This document shows positions 1 through 8,142 of a stretch of DNA of 64,000 bases, piece after piece. How positions within the stretch are numbered: position 1 is the stretch's first letter; each line of letters opens with the position of its first letter. The stretch comes from Candidatus Obscuribacterales bacterium (lineage in GTDB: Bacteria > Cyanobacteriota > Vampirovibrionia > Obscuribacterales > Obscuribacteraceae), in the NCBI GenBank assembly GCA_020634035.1, contig JACKCM010000007.1:372001-436000 (forward strand), read 5' to 3'. The translations under genes were made by a program, and so were the position numbers. The notes beneath the pieces were generated by a model, which saw nothing but the letters and a program-made list of their open reading frames with translations, was not told the origin of the DNA and searched no databases.

Positions 1-276
1 AGCAATCTCTTCGAAGTTCGAGTCGAGTAGATTCTTGAAGCGGAACATCAGCCGGGCCCGTTCTACCGCCGGCACTTCTCGCCATTCTAAGAAGGCTTTA
101 TGAGCAGACTGAACCGCTTTGTCCACATCGCTATCACCGCCCATGGGGACTTTGGCTATCACTTCGCCGGTAGAAGGGTTGAATACGTCTCCATACTCGG
201 TGGCTTCTGACTCGTGCCAGGTGCCATCGATCAATAGTTTGCAGGTTTCCACCGCGTTGCTCTGTTTAACGGCCAT
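1..276 (-). CDS. Aldehyde dehydrogenase, methylmalonate/malonate-semialdehyde (CoA-acylating) type, N-terminal part
   Basis: This is the first 92 codons of a minus-strand gene that runs off the left edge. The translation begins MAVKQSNAVETCKLLIDGTW and continues with the aldehyde dehydrogenase N-terminal signature (NPSTGEVIAKVPMGG, then DVDKAVQSAHKAFLEW and ERARLMFRFKNLL). The spacing and wording fit the methylmalonate-semialdehyde dehydrogenase (MmsA/IolA) branch, which oxidises malonate or methylmalonate semialdehyde to acetyl- or propionyl-CoA with NAD. The ATG is preceded by a GGAGGAG ribosome site about 5 bases upstream. The catalytic Cys and Glu lie outside the window, so the exact branch is not proven. 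It could take the malonate semialdehyde made by the pyrimidine-degradation operon near 40 kb, which is an inference across 40 kb. Confidence 0.8.
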   Translation of the reverse strand, partial: MAVKQSNAVETCKLLIDGTWHESEATEYGDVFNPSTGEVIAKVPMGGDSDVDKAVQSAHKAFLEWREVPAVERARLMFRFKNLLDSNFEEIA

Positions 277-383
277 TCGAACTCCTCCGACAGCGATCTT
301 TATATATGGATAGCGTTATAAGATATATGTATTTGTTCGCTATTACAATCTCGTCCGCCGGTAAAAGCCTCTGGTTGTCAAAC

Positions 384-402
384 GGCTTTGTCTGTAAAAG
401 CC
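384..402. other. Small hairpin with GTCTGTA loop
   Basis: The sequence GGCTTT-GTCTGTA-AAAGCC can fold into a 6-bp stem with a 7-base loop. It lies in the 246-base gap between two divergent genes. A similar hairpin with nearly the same loop occurs at 32419-32439. It has no T-run and no known function. The rest of this gap shows no clear promoter or gene. Confidence 0.3.
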
Positions 403-522
403 TTATTCTCAGTGCCTTTTGCGCTTCGTCTCCGGGCTCTATCCGGGCTGGCTATATATTTCTAATATTCATTTGATAAAGCCTGATTTCCGTCTGCTTC
501 GATCTTCTATAAACTCTTAGCT

Positions 523-1695
523 GTGAAAGATTTGAGAACCGATTTTCCTATCAAGGACACATATGCTTATTTCATGACCTCGGCAGCCGGTCCGATGCCG
601 AAGCCTGCCTATGAAACTTTTGTAGAATTCGGCAGCCTGCTTCATCTGACCGGCTCGGTGAAGTTTCCTCAGTGGATTGAGTACATGGAGAAGAGCCGCA
701 TCAGCGCCTCCCGATTGCTTGGTGCCCCTAAAGAGAACATCGCCTTTGTCAAAAATACCGGTATTGGCCTTTGGATTGCTTCCCGGTTATTAGATTGGAA
801 GCACGGTGACGAGATCATTCTTCCTGCCGGAGAATTTCCATCTAATATCTATCCCTGGCTCTCTTTAGAAGAGCGGGGGGTCTCGATCAAATGGATAGAG
901 CCCAATATAAAAGACCATCCTGTTCCAAGAGTTGATAGAGAGTCGATTCTACCTTTGCTCACAGAGAGGACAAAACTTCTTTCTGTCTCTTTCGTGCAGT
1001 TCGATGATGGTGCCCGTCGCAATATAAAAGAGCTTTCCGACCTGGCGAAAGAATTTGGTCTGGTTTTCGTGGTCGATGCCATCCAGGGTCTCGGTGCACT
1101 GCCTTTTGACCTCAAAGAATTCGAAGCCGATTTCGTCTGTGCCGGTTCTCAAAAATGGCTTCTTTCGTCACCGGGAGCCGGTCTTCTATACATCCATCCA
1201 AAGTGGCTCGAAGTCGAAAAAGTCCCCAATTTTGGCTGGTTATCCGTGGATGACCCATTCAACACCGCCCCCGGTTCTTTCGCCGAATCGCACAAACGCT
1301 TGTTGCCCACGGCCAAACGATTTGAGGAAGGCACACCGAACTTCGCCGGAATAGCCACTCTTGGTGCGAGTATAGATTATCTGCTGGACTATGGAATCGA
1401 GAATATCTCATTGAGGATAAAAGCCCTTACAGATCTATTAGTTGAACGGCTGGAGAGTCTGGATTGTCGCGTGGTCAGCCCCCGAGAGGAAGATGACTGG
1501 TCAGGCATTGTCTCTTTTTGTCATCCCTCTTTAGATTCCCTGGCGGTCGACCGTGAGTTCAATAGCGCCAATATCATTACCTCGGTAAGAAATGACTGGG
1601 TCAGGGTGGCGGTGGATTTCTTCAATGACGAAGAAGAGCTAGAGAGATTGGTCGCTTCTTTGAAGAGTCAGCTGGACAGGGTTGTGGTAGCATGA
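523..1695 (+). CDS. Class V aminotransferase-fold PLP enzyme
   Basis: A 390-residue fold-type I PLP enzyme of the class V aminotransferase/cysteine desulfurase/kynureninase-like group. The cofactor Asp is D185 in FVVDAIQGLGALP and the Schiff-base Lys is K211 in CAGSQKWLLSSPG. The C-terminal domain ends with VRVAVDFFNDEEELERLVASL, typical of the family. The start is GTG at 523 with only a weak ribosome site. No catalytic Cys loop typical of NifS/SufS desulfurases is evident, so an aminotransferase, lyase or epimerase activity on an amino acid is as likely. Its stop overlaps the start of the following lipoprotein gene (ATGA), so the two are probably co-translated. Substrate unknown. Confidence 0.8.
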   Translation: MKDLRTDFPIKDTYAYFMTSAAGPMPKPAYETFVEFGSLLHLTGSVKFPQWIEYMEKSRISASRLLGAPKENIAFVKNTGIGLWIASRLLDWKHGDEIILPAGEFPSNIYPWLSLEERGVSIKWIEPNIKDHPVPRVDRESILPLLTERTKLLSVSFVQFDDGARRNIKELSDLAKEFGLVFVVDAIQGLGALPFDLKEFEADFVCAGSQKWLLSSPGAGLLYIHPKWLEVEKVPNFGWLSVDDPFNTAPGSFAESHKRLLPTAKRFEEGTPNFAGIATLGASIDYLLDYGIENISLRIKALTDLLVERLESLDCRVVSPREEDDWSGIVSFCHPSLDSLAVDREFNSANIITSVRNDWVRVAVDFFNDEEELERLVASLKSQLDRVVVA

Positions 1696-2711
1696 ATTCA
1701 GGTTTCGGCAAAAGTAGATATTTTCTCTTCATCATATTCGGTGCTTTCTTAATGCTATTTTCTGCCGCTTGCGGAAAGGCAAAAAGCGATAAAGATGCCA
1801 CCGAAATAAAGAAGCTGACCGCACTCGAAGATCAATCCGAAGTCAAGCTCTTCAAAACAGTCCGCCCGATTGAACTGAGCGGATATGACGACAACGCTAT
1901 GGAGCCTGAGATCTCACCTTCCGGAGAGACCCTGTTTTTCAATAACTCGAACGCCACCGGTGTTCACTCTAAATTGCATTACGCTACTAAGAAATCTGAT
2001 TGTTTGTTTCAGTACCAGGGCGATTTGAAAGGTACCTTCTCTGATACCAAAGACCTGGCTCCGGCAATAGATGAAACCAACAATTTTTATTTCACCAGCT
2101 TAAGAGAATATGGGAAAAGTTCCCTGAGGACACTGTTCAAGGGCACTTTCACCGGTGAAGATGTAACCGAGGTTCATGCCCTGGACGGCAATGTCGCTTC
2201 AAGTATTCCGGGTTGGCTCAATATGGATTGTGATGTCAGCGCTGACGGCAAGCTCTTTGTTTATTCCATGGCTAGATTTCGAGCAGGCGAACATATACCG
2301 CGCCAGTCAAATCTCATAATCGCCGAAATTGTCGATGGCAAGGCTGTCCAAAACAAAGACAGTGACTTTTATTTGAAGCGCATCAATACCGAAGAGCTCG
2401 AGTATGCTCCCGCGATTTCAAAAGGCGGTCTGGAGCTGTATTTTACCCGGGCAACCATCGCCCAGGAAGGACAGGACGGCAGCAATAATCTTGTCCGAAT
2501 TATGGTAGCCACCCGAGATTCCCTCAAAGAGCCATTTTCAAAACCTAGAAAAGTGGCAGGCTTCGGCAATGAGAAAGATGTGGTCGAAGGTGTCACCACC
2601 ACTGCCGATGGTAAGACTCTTTATTTTCACAAGCTGGTTGACGGTGTCTACAAAATCTTTGTCGCCACCGACAGAGTAGAAGCTGGAGCTAGTTCGGAAA
2701 AGCCCCACTGA
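1692..2711 (+). CDS. Lipoprotein with PD40/TolB-like beta-propeller repeats
   Basis: A 339-residue protein with a lipoprotein signal peptide: charged start, hydrophobic stretch FLFIIFGAFLMLFSA and the lipobox SAAC at about residue 27. The mature part contains repeated segments such as MEPEISPSGETLFFNN, CDVSADGKLFVYSM, YAPAISKGGLELYFTR and TTADGKTLYFHKL. These are the WD40-like PD40 repeats of TolB-type beta-propellers. It is likely anchored in a membrane facing the periplasm or outside and acts as a binding scaffold. It overlaps the upstream PLP enzyme gene by 4 bases. No catalytic residues are recognisable. Confidence 0.75.
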   Translation: MNSGFGKSRYFLFIIFGAFLMLFSAACGKAKSDKDATEIKKLTALEDQSEVKLFKTVRPIELSGYDDNAMEPEISPSGETLFFNNSNATGVHSKLHYATKKSDCLFQYQGDLKGTFSDTKDLAPAIDETNNFYFTSLREYGKSSLRTLFKGTFTGEDVTEVHALDGNVASSIPGWLNMDCDVSADGKLFVYSMARFRAGEHIPRQSNLIIAEIVDGKAVQNKDSDFYLKRINTEELEYAPAISKGGLELYFTRATIAQEGQDGSNNLVRIMVATRDSLKEPFSKPRKVAGFGNEKDVVEGVTTTADGKTLYFHKLVDGVYKIFVATDRVEAGASSEKPH

Positions 2712-2816
2712 AGACGGCTGCTTACATTAACCGGGTCGCTTTCAGTGTGAACATTCCCCTTCTTCGAATTCCAGATCGAGACGATGATAGACGCATTGAA
2801 AGTGGGGAAATTTACT

Positions 2817-3449
2817 ATGGAAAGAAGAAGATCAAGAGATGATCTGAGGGACGAGGTCGAGAAAATTGTTATACAGGCTCCCTGTCAGGTCGGCTGGGAC
2901 GAGATGGCCGGCGACGATATGATCCGCTTTTGCGGCCAGTGCAAGAAGAATGTTCATAACCTCAGCACCTTGCCCGATGACCGGTTGGCGGAAGTTCTTG
3001 CCGAGCGTAAGATCAAAGAGACCTGTGTGATCATGAGCAAAGACAGAAACGGTCGGGTCAGATTTGATAACTGTCCGGTGGCATTGAGAAAGGTCAGGGA
3101 TCACTATAGAAAGGTCGCTGTCAGTTTGCTTTTGATCGCTGCCTGGTCTCTGGCGCTGAGTGCTGATGCCCAGGGGCTGGTCGGCGCCCCGGTCGATAGA
3201 CCTTTTGGTTATAGTACCGAGATTCAGGAGTATGCTGACTTCGGTTATGACACCGCCCGTGATATCTCCCGGGGGATTACTCTGTGTTCATTGATTCTGG
3301 TGGCACTCTGGCCGGTAAAGAAAGAGACCCGAGAGAATCTTCGAAAACTGGCTCTCACTGTTATAGCCAGGACCTGTGTGCCTGTATTTATACATTTAGT
3401 CGGCACTTTTGCCATCAACAACTATGGGGGGACAGGGGGCGGTTTGTAA
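2817..3449 (+). CDS. Cys-rich N-terminal domain protein with two membrane segments
   Basis: Unknown function. An in-frame ATG exists at 2784, but the ATG at 2817 has the better ribosome site (GGGGA, 8 bases) and is preferred, giving 210 residues. The N-terminal half holds the conserved-looking run PCQVGWDEMAGDDMIRFC followed by GQCKKNVHNLS. It includes a CxxC pair (C39, C42) plus C23, C70 and C86, which suggests a metal site. The C-terminal half has a hydrophobic segment near residues 100-117 (VAVSLLLIAAWSLALS), a loop, and two further moderately hydrophobic stretches (GITLCSLILVALWPV and CVPVFIHLVGTFAI). I recall similar RFCxxCxxxVHNLS modules in other bacterial membrane proteins but cannot name a function. 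Confidence 0.6.
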   Translation: MERRRSRDDLRDEVEKIVIQAPCQVGWDEMAGDDMIRFCGQCKKNVHNLSTLPDDRLAEVLAERKIKETCVIMSKDRNGRVRFDNCPVALRKVRDHYRKVAVSLLLIAAWSLALSADAQGLVGAPVDRPFGYSTEIQEYADFGYDTARDISRGITLCSLILVALWPVKKETRENLRKLALTVIARTCVPVFIHLVGTFAINNYGGTGGGL

Positions 3450-3468
3450 TCTGAGTGTCTTTCTTGAA

Positions 3469-4488
3469 TCAATCGGACATCAGTCCGGTAACCGCTTTCC
3501 AGAACCTCTCTTTGCCCCGGCGTTGCTCGGGCCACACCAGCTCTAGATAACGCCGGGCAAGTTTCTTTTCTTTTGCGCAGCATAGTTGAATGATATCGGC
3601 GGCTACTTCGGGCGGTGCCAGAATAGTCGCCGGGTCTTCTTTGTTGTTGTATTCATCGGGATAGTCTTTGAAAAGAGCCTTCGCCTCTTTTACTTCTTGC
3701 TGCATATCGAAGTCACCATAGAAGCGCTTCATCAGCGCGGCATCAAGAGAAAGACCGCCTTTAGATAGATTTAGTATGCGAATCGCGGTTACTGCCCTTG
3801 CCCCCCACTGCCTGAAGTGTTCGGTCGAGATTATTTTGTGGGTGTTGTCTGGGCTGAAGCAGGCGATTTTTAGTTGGGTGTCTTTATTGTCAAAAGCGAG
3901 CCTTACTTTCGGCTTCTTGCCAAGCTCTATAAAGTCATAGGCGAGGCTGCCGTCATCATGTTTTGTCTCCAGCACAATAGTGTCAGGACCATTTTTGTAG
4001 AAGTGAAAATGAAAGTTCTCGGCATTTTTGCTGCCGACAGGAAACTCCTCTGGCAGAGATTCGAGAGCCAGTCTATCTTCTATCGGCTTTGGGCTACTTG
4101 CTAAAAGAGTTGTTTCATCGGTGTGTTTCAGGGGGACAGAAAATAATTTCTTGCCCCTGGTTTCAATCACGAAGGCAGACTTTGCCTCTGACTGCGGCAC
4201 CACACACTTGAATAAGTACGAGCCCGACTCTATGGTCCAGGGCTTTAAGCTGTTATGAGGGGGCTCAGCTTTGTCCGCTATTACCGGCGCTGCCACGTCG
4301 GGGACAGGAATTTCTATCTGCGAATTATCTACGCTATCCGGCGCAGTGTTTTGATCACCTGCTCCGCATCCTGTAAGTGCGCATATAGCAAGGATTTGAC
4401 CGAGGATAAAAAGAAACCTGAAAAAACGGCTGGTCTTCCCAGCCGTTTTCTCGACATTTTTTCGTAATGAATTACGAGGGCTCTTCAA
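3469..4488 (-). CDS. Lipoprotein of unknown function
   Basis: A 339-residue product with a lipoprotein signal peptide (RFFRFLFILGQILAICAL then the lipobox LTGC near residue 41). The only usable in-frame start upstream of the signal peptide is TTG at 4488, which overlaps the stop of the upstream Mop gene (TTGA), so translational coupling is likely. A strong intrinsic terminator hairpin (4423-4449) falls inside its codons 14-22, which is odd. The mature part has no recognised domain; it contains a beta-rich middle (ETKHDDGSLAYDFIELGKK) and a helical C-terminus with IIQLCCAKEKKLARRYLELV. Its 3' end faces the gene ending at 3449. Confidence 0.65.
   Translation of the reverse strand: MKSPRNSLRKNVEKTAGKTSRFFRFLFILGQILAICALTGCGAGDQNTAPDSVDNSQIEIPVPDVAAPVIADKAEPPHNSLKPWTIESGSYLFKCVVPQSEAKSAFVIETRGKKLFSVPLKHTDETTLLASSPKPIEDRLALESLPEEFPVGSKNAENFHFHFYKNGPDTIVLETKHDDGSLAYDFIELGKKPKVRLAFDNKDTQLKIACFSPDNTHKIISTEHFRQWGARAVTAIRILNLSKGGLSLDAALMKRFYGDFDMQQEVKEAKALFKDYPDEYNNKEDPATILAPPEVAADIIQLCCAKEKKLARRYLELVWPEQRRGKERFWKAVTGLMSD
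4423..4449. terminator. Bidirectional intrinsic terminator inside a coding region
   Basis: A perfect hairpin: CGGCTGG, loop TCTTC, CCAGCCG, extended by four A-T pairs to an 11-bp stem. On the minus strand it is followed by six T residues, on the plus strand by TTTTCTC. It sits about 40 bases after the Mop gene stop and within the signal-peptide coding part of the lipoprotein gene, so it either ends mop transcription or acts as an attenuator for the lipoprotein. Confidence 0.75.
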
Positions 4489-4700
4489 CTCTTGACCGGC
4501 AATACGTGTATGGCTTTTACTATCAGTTCGACTTCGTCACCATCTTTGATGCCGAGTTCTTCAAGCGATTCGGTAGTCAATACCGAAGCCATGGTGCAGG
4601 GGTCGGTGACATCGAATTTTACCAGGGACATGATGTCACCGGTTTTAATTGAACTGACCTTCCCTTTTATTTTGTTGCGGGCTCCTACTTTCATCGACAT
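4485..4700 (-). CDS. Mop (TOBE) molybdate-binding domain protein
   Basis: A 71-residue single-domain protein resembling molbindins: MSMKVGARNKIKGKVSSIK, then FDVTDPCTMASVLTTES, EELGIKDGDEVELIVKA and IHVLPVKS. This is the usual Mop domain length and order (about 68 residues); such proteins bind molybdate or tungstate as oligomers in the cytoplasm. An ATG 30 bases upstream is in frame, but the ATG at 4700 has a GAGG ribosome site 8 bases ahead and restores the family length. Residue choices around DIMSLVKFDV differ from the common EVVLEV form, so ligand specificity is open. The stop overlaps the TTG start of the next gene. Confidence 0.85.
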   Translation of the reverse strand: MSMKVGARNKIKGKVSSIKTGDIMSLVKFDVTDPCTMASVLTTESLEELGIKDGDEVELIVKAIHVLPVKS

Positions 4701-4847
4701 AGAAAAATCCTCGATTGAGTCAATTGACATTGAAGATTATGTCATCAATTAGTTCGCTTATGAATTGAGCGCTCGAATTTAATCTACTTGCAAGTCTTCG
4801 GGTTAGAATGCATGTATTGATTTATTCTTCTAAGTCGGGGAATGACC

Positions 4848-6563
4848 ATGCGCAATGGATGTTGCCGGTTTATCGTACAGCTGGTGTTGCTGAATTATAT
4901 ATTGGGGCTGGTGCTATCAATGCCTGCAGAGGCTGAGGACTGGCCTCCGGCAAAGCTTGACACCTGTCTGCCGAAGTATGGAATTATGGACATAAAGGGC
5001 AAGGTTATCGTCCCTGACCGATTTTTCCTGGTCGATAATTATGGTAAAGACCAATTCATACTGGGCACCTTCGACCATCAAAATCCAAAGCAATCGCCTG
5101 AATCTGTTTATTTAGTGGATGGTTTAGGAACCCATAAAAAAATCGAGCTGCCCCCGAATGTTCAGTATGTGACTAACTATAGGTCATTGCTGGTGGTTGT
5201 CGACAAGAAAGAGAAAGTTCCTTTTCCGAAGGTCGGGCTGTATACGATCGATGGAGAGAAGGTGCTTGACATTAATTATGCAAATATACTTCATGTCTCT
5301 CATTCTGTAATAGTAGCCTGCACCAAATCCGGTGAAGTTCGTTTTTTTGATGGTATAGGCAAACCTACCTTTCATTTGCCTTCTGACTATATCTCTAATG
5401 AGAAATACTCATTGGTGTGGAGTAGAGAAAAATTGAGAGATCATTTCCAGGAAGGTTTGCTTTCTCTTTGTGACCGGAGGACAAATCGTTCTCAGTTTGC
5501 TTACTGCGATATTAAGGGCAACTTGGTCAAGAGTGGATTCCTTCGCAGTGGGTCATTCAGTGAAGGTCTGGCCTGGGCTGAGCAGAATGAGAATGAGCGA
5601 GAGAAGATATGCATTGATCGGGAGTTTAAGGCTCGATTCAAGCTCCCAATAAATTTTGCGCGCAACTTCGAAAATGGCTTTGCTGTTTTTTCGAAAGACC
5701 TTAAGTACGGAATTGTCTCTAGAGACGGTAATGTTCTTGTAGAGCCTATATATCCTTCGATAGGTCGTCTAGGAGGATCGACTTTCTCGCTAATTGCAGG
5801 AAGCAGTGAGAGACCTTCTGAGATTGTTGTGGTTGATTTGTCTACTGGCCTTAAGTTCCGACCTCCGCCTGGTACTGTTGCGGTAAGCCCTTCTGGTGAT
5901 GATTTACTTCTATATCGAACAGAGAAGGCTGGAGCAGATAGCCTAAGCCTTGAGCGCTGGGGGTATCTAAGCCGAATCGATGGTTCGATTTCTCTGTCAC
6001 CTCGTTTTGTCGATGCTGGTGCTTTTAAGTATGGCATGGCCCCGGTTGCCAGAGCAGACAGGCAGGGCTGGCCCGCCTGGGGACTTATCGATAAGCAAGG
6101 CAAATATTTGATTGCTCCTCAATTTGAAGAGGTGGAGGTTGTGGCACCTGATCGAATTAAGTTCGCTCGTAAGTCTGTCAGGCAGTTCTCTTATTTAGAT
6201 TGGTCATCAAAGCCGGCTTATTTGCCAATCTCCAGAATAGATGAGATTAGGGGCTTCTTTCATGACTATGATGTTATCGGGATGACTAAGGAGAGGCTCT
6301 TTAAGGTTCTTGGGACTCCCTTTAATCGTCCGCCAAGTGAGTTCGAGAGTGTGAACGAAGTCTACTACGACCTGGTAAGAACAGGATGTCCCAATGCTTA
6401 CAGTGGAATTTACTTCCGTATTTCGGGCAATAAGGTAAATGGATGGTGCGTTTATCACCCTTCCTTTACTACTCGTTCAATAGTCTGGGTAACGAAAAAC
6501 GGTTTGCGCAAAGAAGATATAGATAAAGTGTTTGAGCCTTTGATCAATCCACCCTCTTTTTAG
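4848..6563 (+). CDS. Secreted WG-repeat protein with BamE-like C-terminal segment
   Basis: About 571 residues. The ATG at 4848 has GGGGA 6 bases upstream and is preferred over the ATG at 4842. A signal peptide is visible (FIVQLVLLNYILGLVLSMPAEA). The middle contains WG/KWG-type repeats, for example YGIVSRDGNVLVEPIYPSIG and WGLIDKQGKYLIAPQFEEVE, which form beta-propeller-like binding surfaces. Near residues 478-500 the segment YDVIGMTKERLFKVLGTPF resembles the SmpA/OmlA (BamE) motif, followed by VYYDLV and GIYFRISGNKVNGW. It is probably exported to the periplasm or outer membrane. Its precise role is unknown. The gene ends 17 bases before a convergent hydrolase gene. Confidence 0.7.
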   Translation: MRNGCCRFIVQLVLLNYILGLVLSMPAEAEDWPPAKLDTCLPKYGIMDIKGKVIVPDRFFLVDNYGKDQFILGTFDHQNPKQSPESVYLVDGLGTHKKIELPPNVQYVTNYRSLLVVVDKKEKVPFPKVGLYTIDGEKVLDINYANILHVSHSVIVACTKSGEVRFFDGIGKPTFHLPSDYISNEKYSLVWSREKLRDHFQEGLLSLCDRRTNRSQFAYCDIKGNLVKSGFLRSGSFSEGLAWAEQNENEREKICIDREFKARFKLPINFARNFENGFAVFSKDLKYGIVSRDGNVLVEPIYPSIGRLGGSTFSLIAGSSERPSEIVVVDLSTGLKFRPPPGTVAVSPSGDDLLLYRTEKAGADSLSLERWGYLSRIDGSISLSPRFVDAGAFKYGMAPVARADRQGWPAWGLIDKQGKYLIAPQFEEVEVVAPDRIKFARKSVRQFSYLDWSSKPAYLPISRIDEIRGFFHDYDVIGMTKERLFKVLGTPFNRPPSEFESVNEVYYDLVRTGCPNAYSGIYFRISGNKVNGWCVYHPSFTTRSIVWVTKNGLRKEDIDKVFEPLINPPSF

Positions 6564-6580
6564 GCTGGGAGAAGTGCCAA

Positions 6581-7474
6581 TCAGCGGCTGGTCAAGAAGG
6601 TGACTATCACTGGTATCGAGGCTTGCAAGTTAGAGAAATGATCAGCTTCTTCGTGCCTTATAATCTCTATTTCCTTGCCGTGCTTTTCGCCAAGCTTCTT
6701 GAATTTATCCGCTTTGCGAGCCATGGAGCGGTCCCCTGGATCTCTTACGCCGTAGGTCAGCAAGACCGGGCAGGTGAGATTCACAACATGCTCTTTTGCC
6801 GATCGCAGGCTCTTTTCCAGGCGATTTTGCTCAAAGGGCTCATTGGGATAATTGTCATAGAGCCCGGTCATATCGGTGAGGGCGCCGCAGGCAGCCACTT
6901 TCGCCAGTTTGTCCGTGCACTCCGCGGCGAGCAGCATTGTGGTTCCGCCTATGCTGTGACCGACTCCGAAAATCAAAGATGGGTCGACATCTTTGCGCTC
7001 AGCAAGATAATTGACCGCTGCTACTGCATCGTCGACCTCGCCGTAACACATTTCATAGTTACCTGGATTTCCGTTTTCTCCGCGCCAGGCAGGCAGCATC
7101 ACGATAAATCCGGAATTGACAAAAGCTCTGGCATCGTCTACATCGCCTGCCCCAAGCGCGTCTCCGCCGTGGGCATAGACTAGAGCCGGGCGTTTTCCTT
7201 TGACAGTCGGCTTCATAAGCCAGGCCGTCAGCTTCATTCCGTCAGATTCGTAAGTTATTCGCTCTGCTCCCCTCGGGACATAGTTGTCGTACTGGGCACG
7301 GTTTGGACCTTCACTGATAAGTTCCGTCTTGTGCTCTTTCTTCTGGGATGAAAGAGACGGCTGACCGGTGCCGTCAGAAGCGGAGCAGCCAGAGACCAGC
7401 GCCATGACGATTGTGGCGGTTGCGACCACCATCGGTGAAAGCAATTTGCAGAAGAGATTCATTGATTTAATCAT
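6581..7474 (-). CDS. Alpha/beta-hydrolase lipoprotein (dienelactone hydrolase/peptidase S9-like)
   Basis: 297 residues from the ATG at 7474; the longer frame upstream would overlap the divergent gene and lacks a ribosome site. The N-terminus is a lipoprotein signal (CKLLSPMVVATATIVMALV, lipobox VSGC with C30). The hydrolase core shows RPALVYAHGGDALG (oxyanion strand), the nucleophile elbow GVGHSIGGTTML (Ser), the acid in LTYGVRDPGDRS and the catalytic His in HEEADHFSNLQ. All triad residues are therefore present. The family hydrolyses esters or peptides; the substrate here is unknown. It acts outside the cytoplasm. Divergent from the membrane protein gene starting at 7528. Confidence 0.8.
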   Translation of the reverse strand: MIKSMNLFCKLLSPMVVATATIVMALVSGCSASDGTGQPSLSSQKKEHKTELISEGPNRAQYDNYVPRGAERITYESDGMKLTAWLMKPTVKGKRPALVYAHGGDALGAGDVDDARAFVNSGFIVMLPAWRGENGNPGNYEMCYGEVDDAVAAVNYLAERKDVDPSLIFGVGHSIGGTTMLLAAECTDKLAKVAACGALTDMTGLYDNYPNEPFEQNRLEKSLRSAKEHVVNLTCPVLLTYGVRDPGDRSMARKADKFKKLGEKHGKEIEIIRHEEADHFSNLQASIPVIVTFLTSR

Positions 7475-7527
7475 AGGATTAATCCTAGCATCTGTTTTCG
7501 GTAGAGATGCCTTATGGGTACATATAA

Positions 7528-8142
7528 GTGATGAAAGAGCCGCTAGAGACATTGAATCGTCAGAACGCAGATCGCCATATAGATAAGGTTGCTCGCTATT
7601 ACATAGCAATCGGTTCTGTTCCCTTAGCGCTCTGTGCACTGCCTCTCCTGGTTCTAGGCGGCTTGGCGGCATACTGTTTTGTCAACTCCATTACGAGCCC
7701 TGCCGATATTGTCACCAGGGCATTTGCGATTCTCGCCATGGCCTGCTTGCTGTTTACCGTGGCTTGTTTCGGTAATTTAAACAGCTGGAGAAACTGGCGC
7801 AAGTCAGTCAAGGCAGTAGTTTCGAGGGGACCTTCAGAAGGATTTTTCTGCGAGTTTCGAAAAGAGGGCAGCAATACCTATGCCGATATCAGCAGCCTTG
7901 CTCAGCCTGATGTGGTTATCTATTCGAAGAAGGTGCTGTCAGAGATCTACGATCATCTGCCGACGGGACAAAAGATGGAGGCTGCTATCTTCTTCAGTCA
8001 GGAAGGTCGCGGAGCGCAGAGTTCTGCTGCATTGGCTATGGAAATAAACCACAACCTAATTCTTCTCAGTCCTCCAGGGGCCAGTTTGTTCGCGCTCTTT
8101 GAAGCCTCTCCAGAATTTCTGCAAAGCGTCAATCGTTCTTAA
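7528..8142 (+). CDS. Membrane protein of unknown function
   Basis: 204 residues starting GTG-ATG at 7528. Two hydrophobic segments are seen: IAIGSVPLALCALPLLVLGG and AFAILAMACLLFTVACFG. They are followed by a soluble part of about 120 residues (SRGPSEGFFCEFRKEG, VIYSKKVLSEIYDHL) with no family I recognise. The 3' end overlaps the convergent decarboxylase gene by 4 bases. The start lies 53 bases from the divergent hydrolase, so both promoters must share that gap. Confidence 0.55.
   Translation: MMKEPLETLNRQNADRHIDKVARYYIAIGSVPLALCALPLLVLGGLAAYCFVNSITSPADIVTRAFAILAMACLLFTVACFGNLNSWRNWRKSVKAVVSRGPSEGFFCEFRKEGSNTYADISSLAQPDVVIYSKKVLSEIYDHLPTGQKMEAAIFFSQEGRGAQSSAALAMEINHNLILLSPPGASLFALFEASPEFLQSVNRS

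Noticed and set aside
1..523. Plus-strand frame at 119-313
   Set aside because: Antisense to the aldehyde dehydrogenase start, which has a clear ribosome site and family motif.
5501..6103. 200-residue minus-strand frame
   Set aside because: Antisense to the WG-repeat gene, no ribosome site and Ser/Arg-rich composition without a domain.
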